A DNA stretch of 64,000 nt from Varanus komodoensis (lineage: Eukaryota > Chordata > Lepidosauria > Squamata > Varanidae): assembly GCF_004798865.1 (NCBI RefSeq), contig NW_025336481.1, positions 4,597,550 through 4,661,549 on the forward strand, given 5' to 3'. The notes under the pieces are model-generated. The model had not been told where the DNA came from and did no database searches. It was given only the letters and a program-made list of their open reading frames with translations. Of this stretch, positions 32,185-42,985 are shown in pieces. The translations under genes and the position numbers were made by a program. Position 1 is the first letter of the stretch, and every line of letters begins with the position of its first letter.

Positions 32185-32262
32185 CCCAACCTGGAACTGT
32201 CTAGATGTGCTGGAGATGATAGAAAATGTAGCCCAAACCACCTGGAGAGGGATACCATTAGC
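32185..32262. repeat. palindromic MITE-like repeat P, short
   Basis: Left arm ccaacctggaactgtctaga, then gagatgatagaaaatgtagc and ccaaaccacctggagaggg as right arm; the core is lost. Confidence 0.45.
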
Positions 32263-32514
32263 AGAAGGTCAACATACGGGTGGACGGCTTCTGGGAGAAG
32301 CTTCTTCAGGTTCTGAGCATTAAAGGCCTTCTATGAGACCTCAGAGGGGCATGGCAGGTGACTTGGTATCCGGTCATGAGGAGAGACAGGCTTCAGTTGT
32401 GGTGGCTCAGCCTTGCCAGAGTTTCATCTGAAGTTTCAATATGGCACCTTGAATTTGGCCTCCACGTGTGCTGACGACCAACGGGAGCAGTGCAGGACAG
32501 ATTGCAGGGAGGTA

Positions 32515-32855
32515 GACTAGTGTTCTTCAAGTAGGTAAAGGGTTGTCACACAGAGGAGAAAAATCCCTTCTCCATCCTCCCAGAGTGGAGGAAACAGAAT
32601 AACGGGCTCAAGTAAAAGGAAGCCAGATTCCAGCTGGACACCAGGAAGACCTTCCTGACTGTTAGAGCAGCGAGACAATGCAGCCAATTCCCTAGGGAGC
32701 TGGTGGGCTCTCCCACAATGGCGGCCTTCAAGATGGAACTGGGCATCCACCTGTTAGGGATGCTTGGACTTGGAGTCCTGCGTTGAGCAGGAAGTTGGAC
32801 CCAATGGACTTCTTGGCTCCTTCCCTCTCTACTGTTCTATGATTCTGTGAATAAG
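32515..32855 (+). mobile_element. CR1 3' end
   Basis: It reads aagggttgtcacacagagga, then the 'ITG-Q-R-N.KGSQIPAGHQEDLPDC' region in shifting frames, and ends gttctatgattctgtgaata. It lacks the reverse transcriptase part. Confidence 0.8.
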
Positions 32856-33024
32856 GGCATACGGATCAACACCAGCTAGAAGGAATGTGGCCGCGTGCTG
32901 CATCGAGCGGAGTGTCCAGTTCCTCTCCGAGGGCTGCCCAGTAAAGGGTGCATGGACGCAGTCAATCCTATGCCCTGATTGGCAGCAGGACTCCAGGTTT
33001 TCATGCAGGACTCTCCCCTGGCTT

Positions 33025-33240
33025 TATGGGTAGATAGAAACAGAGTGAGTCAGAAGGGGCCTCCCGGGCCATCTAGTCTCCTGGCTCCAGCCGGCTCCGC
33101 TCACGACATGCCCACCATGTGCACGTCCAGCCTGTCCTTGAACACCCTCACCGATGGGGCCTCAACCTTCTCCTGTGGAAGCCCATTCCACACCCTCGGG
33201 ATCCTAACTGTCAGAAGTGCTTCCGGGCATCCCGATGCTA
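33025..33240 (-). mobile_element. CR1 3' end
   Basis: Terminal tagatagaaacagagtgagt, then minus-strand coding for VWNGLPQEKVEAPSVRVFKD and [10 protein letters not shown]. 5'-truncated near 33240. Same subfamily as 3.7, 8.2, 10.5 and 17.7 kb. Confidence 0.88.
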
Positions 33241-33721
33241 GGGACTGAACACATGGCATTTTCCGCTTCAAACTCTGAGTTATATCTTTCCCCATGGATC
33301 ACAAAGACAGCCCGGCTCCCCCTCCGGACCATCAGCTCCTAGTGTCTCCTCTCTTTGGTCTCCTTTCTGATCCCAGTTAGGGAATTAATGATCAACTCTT
33401 TTGCATCAGAGTCCCCAGAGGCAATACCTCTGATAAAGAGCTCCTTTTGCTCCTTAGTAAGGGGAAAAAAAGAAGGAAATGACTGAGAAATCAAAATTGC
33501 TTTTGATCAGCTGCAGCAGCTCTTTCCCTGGAGTGGATACGCTGCTCAAGTAGGAGCGCAACTTGTTGGATGATAATTTTAATGAATTGTTCTTAGGATA
33601 GTCCATCAGTGGTAATGAACTCTTATAATTTAATGAAAACTCTACCTCCCCAAGGTAATTGGCTGGCTGTTCTGGACTAAGTGGCCATTTGGTCTGGCCC
33701 AGCAGGTACTCATTTGATGTC

Positions 33722-33890
33722 ACACATTTTATTTATTTATTTAATTTTTGTACCACCCCATTGCTCACAGGCTCCCTGGGTAGTGTACAATTTAAAATAA
33801 TATATACAATAAAAGTTACATTAAAGAGAAAGATTAGGCAACTTACTGTGGATTGAGTTGTTTCATATTTTAAAAAGTATTATTTATTTC
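33722..33890 (-). mobile_element. L2-like 3' tail
   Basis: An (ATTT)n start at 33728-33744 is followed by tttttgtaccaccccattgc and ggctccctgggtagtgtaca, the minus-strand form of a 'gtgaaccgcccagggagc...gggcggtac' end. No coding part is left. Confidence 0.6.
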
Positions 33891-35135
33891 CTTTAAGAAT
33901 GAGAAAGTGATATTCTGATTCATAGGTGATGGATCCATGACTGTGAATGATATTTTGCTGCACCGGTGACCTGGTTTCCAGCTCTGGTTTTAAAATTTAG
34001 AACAACTAAATAATGCAGCTGGAGAGGATTTGGGATATCTGTCAAGAGTGTGGTTAAAATGATAAGCTTGTCTTCTTAAGACATTTACTGATCAAGAAGA
34101 AGAAAATAGAAGGTAAATGTGAGGGCAATAAAAAGTCCAGAATGAAGTTGCATGAAGAAAAAAATGAGGGAAGTGAGGAGGGTTAAGCTATGGAAAAGAA
34201 GATGAATGTTGACAGCTGACCAATACTCGGATACCCACAGCCGTATCCACTGAAGTCCAGACAAGAAGAAACAATGGCGTGACATTATGAGAAAATTGTA
34301 GATTTCAGTGAAACATTTGAGAAATGTTGTATTATGTCAGATTGGCCACAAATTAAGTTGCCTAAGAACTATATTGACAAATCCTCCAGAACATCCTGAA
34401 TGTGTCTGAATGGGAGTATCAGCAGGAAACAGAAATTGCCACGTCTGCTTAAGGCTGGTCTGTTGCATGTTTTGGGTCTTTGGGTCTTTCTGTACTTCAT
34501 CAGGGCTGCAAGTCTTGCAGAATCCCTGCAATGCATATATCACAGCATTCAGAGGAACGTGGCGGAAATATCCATCCATTAGGCCAAGACTTTTGGATCA
34601 GGTCCTTCCACGTAGGATGCAGATCACATTTCTCAAACTTTGCTAGGAGGAAAGCTCCTTTGCTCTTTTGGTGCTGAAGAGCTTTCACACTTTAATCCTT
34701 TCAGATCAGGAGTCTAAACTGACTCACTGACCCAGCAGTGAAGTCAGTGGGTGTCATTAGAGGAAATTCAGTTGTGTTCCAAGTGCAGGTCTTTAATCAA
34801 AACTCCACCCTGTCATTCTTTCTGTAATTTTGCTTGGCAGTTGGGAGAGACTGCTGACCCACACAACTGAAATAATTTGAAATAAGACTGAAATAAGTTT
34901 GAATGGTCTCCAGCATAGGCAAACTGAGAAACTTTTGGGACAGGCTAAACTGCTGCAGGCTCTGCGGTGTCCTTCTGCAACTCAGGATGGGTCAAGCTCA
35001 TCAGAGTTCAAGAAATTCTGCCTCAAAGCTTGTTCCACTTCGTGTCCATCTTGGATTGTGAACTTTGGTTGTGCTGGTTGGCTGCATTCTCGACATGCAT
35101 TTTTTCAAATGAATTATTATTTCTTTGCACTGCAT
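33891..35135. other. unassigned AT-rich sequence
   Basis: About 1.2 kb without a recognised gene or repeat. Confidence 0.5.
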
Positions 35136-35335
35136 TAATGCCCTGCCCTTCTCCACTTACGAAGAGCCCAAGGGGGCTTATCGATCATTTTAGCCTTACA
35201 ACAACCACCCTGTGAGGTAGGTTGGGCTGAGAGTGAGCGACTGGCCCAAAGTCACCCAGGCGGCTCCATGGCTGAATGGGGACTACACCCTGGATCTCCT
35301 GGGTTCCCAGTCCGGTGCCGACCACCACTCCATCC
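35136..35335 (-). mobile_element. Sauria-type SINE, B box damaged
   Basis: The minus strand reads gactttgggccagtcgctca, cccaacctacctcacagggt and ggttgttgtaaggctaaaat. The head keeps gagtggtggtcggcaccgga but the B-box part is replaced by gggtgtagtcccc, so Pol III activity is unlikely. Confidence 0.8.
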
Positions 35336-35337
35336 CA

Positions 35338-35470
35338 AAATATATGCTTAAATCAATGGAAGGAAAATTTGCATATGATCCTATTTTTCAAATGCATGCC
35401 TCTTTTCATGCACAGTCTTCAAATGTAGGCATTTTCCGAACAACATTTATTGCTGTGCAACTCATAGTTC
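35338..35470 (-). repeat. dispersed AT-rich repeat Y, copy 2
   Basis: Its reverse complement ends in tccattgatttaagcatata and has gaaaatgcctacatttgaag and gtgcatgaaaagaggcatgc, matching blocks of 17540-17655 in the same order. Confidence 0.4.
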
Positions 35471-36109
35471 AGCCTTGGAGATGTATGGCATGCAGATCAC
35501 AGAGCACATCCAGTTCTGGGAGGTTTGGATTAGATAAATTCTGCTTGACAACGAACTAAAACCAATTTCTCATCCATTGTGACTTTGGTCTCCACAAGTC
35601 TTCCTGACCATGTTCTGTCCCCTTTCATGCTTTATGATTCGCAACAGATCAACAAGGCTATCCGGGTGCCACAGAAACTCAAAACAGGTTCCTGGGTTTA
35701 GATTTCTTTAATTCTGAGGGTGTCTCTATTGCATCTTGTTCTGGCTGGTGGATCTCAGGGTACTGGCACGGGAAGAGGGAGTTGCTCCTCTCTGCTTTAC
35801 GGAACATGTTCTGAGACCATTAGAGAGTTTTGTCATCAGTCACCGCTTTGGTTCACCTTTGCTTTCTCCGCTTCTTCTAGCTGTCAGCTGAACATCAGCC
35901 AAATGGCGCATTAGTGTCCGTCGTCCCTTGTCAATTACCAGGAGACACCAAGCTCAGGGAGTGAGCAGCTTCTCCGTGGTGCCTGGCGCAGCAGAAGCAT
36001 GACTCACTCCAGCCTTGCAGTATGTTTCCAGAAACTGACACATGGCTCCTGCTTCCTGCCAAGAACAGTGACCAAGCCTGGAGCTGGAAGGAATTTAAAA
36101 AGAGACAGC
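35471..36109. other. unassigned sequence
   Basis: No gene or known repeat recognised. Confidence 0.5.
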
Positions 36110-36300
36110 TGGTGCGGTGCGGCCGATCGAGGATCTGATCAGAGCTGGGAGATCCAGGATCTAGCGGCCAGTCAGCCATGAAATGCCCCAGCTAAGTTGG
36201 AGTGCCCCAGGCACTATCTGCTGGCTTAAGCTACCTCGCAGGGTTGTTATGAAGAATAAAAGATTGGGAGGGACAATCCTTGGGAAAGGCAGCCTACAAA
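36110..36300 (+). mobile_element. tRNA-derived SINE remnant
   Basis: It has ggccagtcagccatgaaatg, taagctacctcgcagggttg and ttatgaagaataaaagattg, the body and tail of the Sauria type, with a scrambled head. Confidence 0.5.
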
Positions 36301-36474
36301 AGCAGTCATGCTGCTGTGCCATGGCTGCTGTATACTCCAGCCAGAAGAAAGTCACAACAGGCTTCTGCCTTCCGCAGCGTACTAGTTAATGCTTCCAAAG
36401 TTACTGTCGAAAAGCTGCAATATAAACTTGATCACACATGGTCAGTGGAAGGGCATTTTCTTTACCATTAATGT

Positions 36475-36900
36475 ACCACTTCCTGCCTTTTCTTTCTAGG
36501 TTGACTATAAGTGCCTGCATTCAATTGTCTATCCTTTCCACATTTTTAAATCCTTTGAGGCTAAAAATATACAGCAATAACGAGTCCAGGCTGTTGGAGT
36601 TCCACCTGATCGGCACTGTCAAAGCTGTCGGAGGGAGGTGACAATAAACATTTCAGCTGCCTATCAACTTTGCTGCAATAAAAAATGCCTTGACCCTGAA
36701 AAAATCAGGTTCTGCCATAATGAATGCATTGTCTCCAAATATTTGCATTTCAGCTGACAAGATTCAGTCTCTCTCACTCACTTTCTCATTCTTTAATGCA
36801 GTCAGAAACAAGCTGCTTCAGAACTCACAGCAGGGGCAAACTTCTCCAGCCGCCTCTCTATCAGTAGCATATTGGACTTCATCACAGCAAGTTAACTCAG
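36475..36900. other. candidate conserved non-coding block
   Basis: Repeat-free, low in CpG and rich in AT words: ctttaccattaatgtaccac near 36462, gcattcaattgtctatcc near 36518, gacaataaacatttcagc near 36640, ccataatgaatgcattgtc near 36715. Such sequence is typical of enhancers near developmental genes. Inference only. Confidence 0.35.
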
Positions 36901-36929
36901 GTTTATTCTGGGACATGTGGCACAATCCA

Positions 36930-37056
36930 GCCAATGACGGCTGGTGGTAAGAGTATTGGACTGAGGTCCTGGGTGACTTTGGGCCAGACCCTCTCTCTCA
37001 GCCCAGCCAACCCCACAGGGTTGTTGTTGTTGTAAGCTGGCTTGGATTCCTCACAA
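36930..37056 (+). mobile_element. Sauria-type SINE with internal deletion
   Basis: Head ggctggtggtaagagtattg is joined to ctgggtgactttgggccaga; the B-box part between them is missing. The tail region gttgttgttgttgtaagctg is followed at once by the end of a Bov-B copy. Confidence 0.7.
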
Positions 37057-37059
37057 GGA

Positions 37060-37740
37060 AAAATTTGTTGTTGCTGTTAGTCGTGAAGTTGTGTCTGACC
37101 CATCGCGACCCCATGGACAACATTCCTCCAGGCCTTCCTGTCCTCCACCATCCCCCGGAGTCCACTCGAGCTCACACCAAGTGCTTCAGTGACTCCATCC
37201 AGCCACCTCATCCTCTGCCATCCCCTCCTTCTTTTGCCCTCAATCGTTCCCAGCATCAGGGTCTTCTCCAGGGAATCCTTCCCTTCTCATGAGGTGGCCA
37301 AAGTATTTGAGTTTCATCTTCAGGATCTGGCCTTCTAGACAGCAGTCAGGGTTGATCTCCTCTAGGACTGACCGGTTTGATCGCCTCGCGGTCCAAGGGA
37401 CTCGCAGGAGTCTCCTCCAGCACCACAATTCAAAGGCCTCAATCCTTTGGCGCTCAGCCTTCCTTATGGTCCAACTTTCACAGCCATACATTGCAACTGG
37501 GAAAACCATAGCCTCGACTATATGCACTTTTGTTGGCAGGGTGATGTCTCTGCTCTTTAGTATGTGTCTAGATTTGCCATCGCTTTCCTCCCCAGGAGCA
37601 AGCGCCTTTTAATTTCTTGGCTGCAGTCCCTGTCTGCGGTGATCTTGGAGCCCAGGAAAATAAATTCTGTCACTACCTCCCTTTCTTCTCCATCTATTTG
37701 TCAGGAAGTGAGAGGACCGGATGCCATGATCTTAGTGGGA
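37060..37740 (-). mobile_element. Bov-B LINE 3' end
   Basis: The minus strand codes VFPVAMYGCESWTIRKAERQ, RIEAFELWCWRRLLRVPWTA and RRSNRSVLEEINPD in one frame (37240-37527), and further upstream the 'FLGSKITADRDCSQEIKRRLLLG' region (37600-37700). The 3' end has gacccatcgcgaccccatgg. About 680 bp, 5'-truncated. Confidence 0.92.
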
Positions 37741-39209
37741 TTTGAAATGCAATGTAATGGTAATCATTTGCGCATTCACCTCGACATGCATGGACTCATT
37801 GCAAATGGATTTTCCTTTTCCCCTGCCACCACTGGACAACTTGACACTAGAAACAACTTGCAACTCTAAAGGACAGAAAGGGGTTTTACCTGAAATTTGT
37901 GTAAGCTCCACACATCTTTATCCTGTGGGTGCCATTTTAAGAAATAGTTGCCATTCCTGAAGCAGACATTGGGCTGCTGGTGCCCCTGCTGAGGGTCTGG
38001 CTTGAGTCAACATTCAGTCCAGACTCAGGATAGACTTCTCAGGATCTCCAGGGCTTTCTTCAAAGATCTCACAGTTATTGCAGTGAGAGAAACCACCAGG
38101 GAGAGGTAACCCCAGGCCTGCTGGCCTAATCCTGCCTGCAGAGCCACCCATATGGCCTGGGGAGGCCTGCTCTCCCCACTGGATCCCCTCCCCAAGCGTG
38201 GTGGCCACAGAGGACTTTGGGAGAGGGGGGGAGAGGAACCCTCCTGCTATCTCCATGGCTCTGGCAGTCAGCAGCTCAAGAAAGTGTCCCCTTTTGCTTG
38301 ATTCAATGGGCACTAATATTGGCATCCATATAGAACAGCAGTAGTTGCTTAAAGTCAGTGGGGCTGTGTATTCACACTGGGCTTCAGCCTGAACTTTAAA
38401 AGAGCTGTCCATGGTACTGAAATGAATTTGGGGGTTCAGTGCTGAGGACAGCGCCTAATGCCCAAGTAGATAAGCTGCTGGACTCCCTGCCTTAATGACT
38501 GGAGAAACTGGGAGGGTGGAGGGAACCCCTGTTTCTAGGACTGGGGGCAGAATTGTCTTTCTTTCCACGGTTTTTACCCTCTTCTTGTCCCTGCTCCCAA
38601 ACAGGGTTGATTCAATGGCAGAAAATTCTCACTTGGCCTAGAAGACGCTGACTCTGTTGGCCAGTGGGTGGATTTCACAGTTTTCATCACCGAAAGCTGT
38701 GCTTGCTGGCAATCATGGGGGAATAAATATCCCCCCCTTGGCACACAACTCCAAATCGTTCGGAAAATATCACACTGTGTTCATGTGCCAGGAGAGGGAT
38801 GTTGTTATCAGAGCCACAGAAAGATCTGTTTGCTCACTCTGTTTGAATTAGGATTAAAAGATATAGGAAATAGCTGGGGAAGGGGAAGAGAAGCCCAACC
38901 AGGGCCTTGTCGAAAAAGTGGCACCGAAAACTGTTTCTTCTGAAGAAAGAGGGGGAAGAAACACAGTGCAGATTTTTCATCAGTGTCAAACTGACATTTC
39001 TTTAAAGGTTGGCATATTCTTTCCTGGCTGGCAAAGGAAATGGATGGCTAAGACAGTCAGGACAGAAGCCAAAGAGAGCAGGGCAAGAAGTCAGCTGTGT
39101 TTACCAAAAAGCTAACTGCTGTGTCATGCTCAATTGTAGTTACCACCTCCTGGGTCATCATTATGACTCAGCAACCTCTACTTAATTTATGTTGGGTGGA
39201 GTGGAAACT
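37741..39209. other. unassigned sequence
   Basis: About 1.5 kb without a recognised gene. The part 38290-38400 has attcaatgggcactaat and agtcagtggggctgtg, words common in an old reptile repeat, not enough to call. Confidence 0.45.
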
Positions 39210-39975
39210 AGAGATGTATGAAAAACTGCATTTAGCTCATTATTATGAGGAATGTACTCAGTTCACGTCTCCCAGAACTGTACAAAGACCCCCAAAGCAA
39301 TCTGCAGTCAACAAGTTTATTTCCAGGCCTGCAATGTGATTTTTTTAAACATTGTATTTTATCCTGCTTTCAACAAAGAAGCATCTAAAATTGTGTGCCT
39401 CTGGAAAAAAGCACACTAACACACTTTAATTCGGGAGAAACTCCTTGAAGGAGGTAAAAAGGACATCTGCTCAGAGGAGGGCCTTCTCTGTGGTGGCGCC
39501 CGGACTCTGGAATCTGCTCCCCAGAGAAGTTCACCTGGTGCAGAGTTTATACTCTTTTCGGCACCGGGTCAAAACCTTTTTATTGAATTGTTATTTTAAA
39601 AACTAATATTTTAATGCTCAACAGTTGCTTTTTATTTAACTTATTTAATTCATATTTTCTGGTATTTGTTATTTATTATATTGATATGGTTGTTTTGTTG
39701 TGTTTTGTTTTAATGATTGTAAGTCATCCTGAGATGCCATGCATAAGGGACAGCATATAAATATTTTAAATAAATACATTTCAAAGATGCATACCATCGA
39801 TACATACATCTGGAAAAATGCACAGGATGAGTTGCACAGAGTTTTGTACAAAACAAATAAACAAAAACACCCTCGCACCAGATTGTGATCTAATATGGAA
39901 ATTGGTTAGAATGCACTTTGAAGTGGAATGTGGAGGACTTTGGTTAGCTCGGGTTTTGCTGATTCACACATCCCT
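39210..39975. mobile_element. possible old DNA-transposon-like element split by L2
   Basis: The left end ctagagatgtatgaaaaac (39210-39228) and right end gattcacacatccctgctg (39960-39978) are imperfect inverted copies of a 'ctagggatgtgcaaa' terminus. An L2 piece (39435-39782) sits inside. No transposase is seen, and the inverted-end match is short. Confidence 0.25.
39435..39782 (+). mobile_element. L2 3' end
   Basis: It codes the last ~50 residues (TSAQRRAFSVVAPGLWNLLP, REVHLVQSLYSFRHRVKTFL) to a stop near 39603, then a 3' untranslated region ending in gggacagcatataaatattt and taaataaata. Confidence 0.88.
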
Positions 39976-40429
39976 GCTGAGAGAATCTGTGGGTGGCCCA
40001 TTTGCTCTGCTGCTCCTCATCCCAGATTCTGGGAGGAATGGTGCAACAGCTGGGAGCTGTCCATTTACATGGCACCGCTGTCAGTAAATCCCAAATCAGA
40101 TCAGCACTCTGTGCCCCAAACACGAACCGGAATGGTAAACATGTACTAGGCCAATTATACAACACACAATAACACATACTGTGTGTTTATATGCAGAGAT
40201 CTGTCAAGAAACAGAGTGCTTGTAAAATGGGTAGATTTTTCCAACCTGGCTAGAGAAAATGTACCCATTTTACAGATGGTGATCACTAGGGAAATATAAC
40301 TTTCTATGTATTGCCAGTGATTGCAGCTAACCTAACACAAATAAGAGGCTAAATATTGATCCTTCAAGATAATTAGGTAGGCTGAGCCTATGTGGACCTA
40401 ATCTAAATTCTACTCCTGCATTTAAGCTG
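39976..40429. other. unassigned sequence
   Basis: No gene or known repeat recognised. Confidence 0.45.
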
Positions 40430-41237
40430 GGGGACTGTAACTCTGAGGGACAGGGTTCGCAGCTTGGGAGTGCTCCTCGACCCTGAGTTGTCTCTAGAAG
40501 CTCAGGTGACGGCGGTGGCGAGGAGTGCCTTCCTTCAGCTTCGGCTGATACATCAGCTGCGTCCCTTCCTGGAGAACGAATGCCTGGCGACAGTGACACA
40601 CGTGCTGGTAACTTCCTGATTAGATTTCTGTAACATGCGCTACGTGGGGCTACCCTTGAAGAGGGTCCGGATACTTCAATTGGTGCAAAATATAGCTGCC
40701 AGGCTGCTGACGGGGACTGGGCATTGTTCTCATATAACCCCAGTTCTCCATCAGCTCCACTGGCTCCAAATTGAAGTCTGGGCCCAATTCAAGGTGTTGG
40801 TTATGACCTATAAAGCCCTCAATGGCTTGGGACCTGGATATTTAAAGGAATGCTTGCGCCCATATATGCCCTTCCACCCCTTGAGATCAGCAATGGATGC
40901 CCTTCTCCGGGAACCCTTGTGAATGATATTAGGAGGGTGAGTACCTGGAGGAGGGCTTTCTCTGCGGTGGCGCCCCATCTATGGAATGCGCTCCCCAGAG
41001 AGGTCTGCCTGGTGCCGTCATTATTTGTTTTCCAGCGTCAGGCTAAGACCTTTTTATTTAAAACTTATTTTAATTGCTAAATTACTGTATTTATTAGGAT
41101 TTTAAATTAGCCGAGAATGCACAGGGGGTTTTAAATGTTTTTGTTTTTTTGTTTTTGTATTTTTTGTGAGCCGCCCGGAGGCTTTGTTGTGATGGGGGCA
41201 GCATAGAAATGTTTTAAATAAATAAATAAATAAAATA
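40430..41237 (+). mobile_element. L2 LINE, C-terminal 210 codons and 3' end
   Basis: It matches residues ~703-914 of the copy at 24 kb: RVRSLGVLLDPELSLEAQVT, then RPFLENECLATVTHVLVTS, a stop codon in place of the R of TSRLDFCN (near 40620), LVQNIAARLLTGTGHCSHIT, TYKALNGLGPGYLKECLRPY and VCLVPSLFVFQRQAKTFLFK. A frame change lies near 40920. The 3' end reads gagccgcccggaggctttgt and taaataaataaataaataaa. Confidence 0.92.
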
Positions 41238-41564
41238 ATTGAGCAATCTGGGACTTTAAAACCATGCACCGCGTCATGACCATCACAGTAGAAGGTTGCT
41301 TCTCTGTCTGAACCTTAATTAGTTGACAATATTTGAACCTAACTCAGTTATCCTTTCAAATTGGTACTTCTTCAAATTTTATAGGAGAATTCGTAGAAAT
41401 GTCATAAAAATGCATCATGTTTATGAAAATGACTTGCCAAAAAGTGTGGCTAAGAATGCATGCAAAAATGAATGTCTAGAAAGAATGGGGCTGATGGATA
41501 TTTGTGCAAAGTTTAAAACATTTGGCAAAGTCTGGGATGAACCAAACTTAAGGCCAGAGGCTCA

Positions 41565-41975
41565 AGATAAAGGACTGTCTGCACCCATATATACCTACCC
41601 ACCCCGTCAGATCAGCTCAGGAGGCCCTTCTACAAGAATCCTCCCTCGGGGAGATGAGAGGGGTGGCAACCCCACGAAGGGCCTTTCCCACTGCTGCTCC
41701 CCATCTCTGGAGCTCCCTCCCTAGGGAAATTCGCCTGGCGCCATCTTTATTCCGTGCCTTTCAGTGCCAGGCACACACATACCTTCTTAGGAATTTTTTA
41801 ACACTTAGCCTGAATGCTGTGGCCCTTTTTAACTGTTTTTATAGATGTTTAATTCATTATGTTTTCATTGGTTTTTAATGTGTTTTTACCCTGTTAGTAT
41901 GTTTTGCATTGTAAGCCACCTAGGAAGGCCTCGGCAATTATAGGCGGCCTATAAATATATGTAAATAAATAAATA
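41565..41975 (+). mobile_element. L2 3' end, short subfamily
   Basis: It starts at ggactgtctgcacccatata (residues 'RDRLHPY') and codes decayed RRAFPTAAPHLWSSLPREIR and LAPSLFRAFQCQAHTYLLRN. The end is gtaagccacctaggaaggcc, ataggcggcctataaatata and taaataaataaat. It starts at the same point as the copy at 53.05 kb. Confidence 0.88.
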
Positions 41976-42894
41976 AGATAAACCAAACTTAAAATGGAAA
42001 CACGAGAAACCGAGAGGGCCACACTGGGCCATCCCTGGGTGGGAGCCACTCAGCCAAACAGAGCACTTATAGCCAATGGCAAGGGCTCCACAATGCTTTA
42101 CCCCAAGGGGAATCTCTCCTAGAGCCGGAGAATTGCTCCCACATGGAGCAAGCGTTCCTCCTTGCTTGAGTTGCAATCTGAGCCATGCCTATATTTGCCG
42201 TAAACTCTGCGGAGAAACCCAAAGAGTTCTAGAGAGAGATAATTACCAGTCTCCGAGGTGAGCGAATAATTAATACTCCACTACAGTGCTTTTGCTATGC
42301 CGGGAGATGCCAGCAAAGCCTCAGAAGGGACGGGAAACCCCTCAAATAATGAATTTGTTTCTTAATTTATGAGGTAGGGAGGAAGGAGAGGGGGTGAGCC
42401 ATCGTGGACTGGGCCAGTCATGTGCCTGCCACCCCAAGGCAATTTCCTAGCAATAAGGTGGGATTCCACAATATTCCAACACTGAAATACTTACTGGCCT
42501 GTTTAACTGTGCCACACTGTATGACCTAATCTAGCATTATGTATTATGTATACTGGGCCCTTGGGACATTGGTGCTTCCAGTAAGCTGTCGCAAGTGAAA
42601 AACAGAGAAACCCAAACATTTCCCTATCTTGAGGGTCATACAATCAAATTCTCAACAGTGGGGAACAGAACAGAGCAACAAGAAATAGCAGCGCTCAAAC
42701 TATGGGGGCAAAAGTAGGGACACCCTTTGATCAAGTGCACCACTTCGACTCCCAAGAGTGCCGATCTGAGCTTGATTATGCTCCCAGAGATGCTGGGGTA
42801 AGCTGGGTACCAGCAGAGAGGCAAAAGGGACGGGGTTAGAGCTGGATTTAACTTACATCTGAGTTGCGGGAGAAATCAGGTTGGTTTTCCTCAA
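41976..42894. other. unassigned sequence
   Basis: No gene or known repeat recognised. Confidence 0.45.
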
Positions 42895-42985
42895 CTTCAT
42901 GCCCTCTTGATGCCTTGGGGGCGGGGATGATGGGAGTTGCAAGACAACCAACCTGAAGGGCAGCTGACTGTGGAAGGCTGACTAG
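42895..42985. repeat. palindromic MITE-like repeat P, diverged
   Basis: Left arm ttcctcaacttcatgccctc, then gcggggatgatgggagttgc and agacaaccaacctgaagggc as right arm. Confidence 0.5.
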
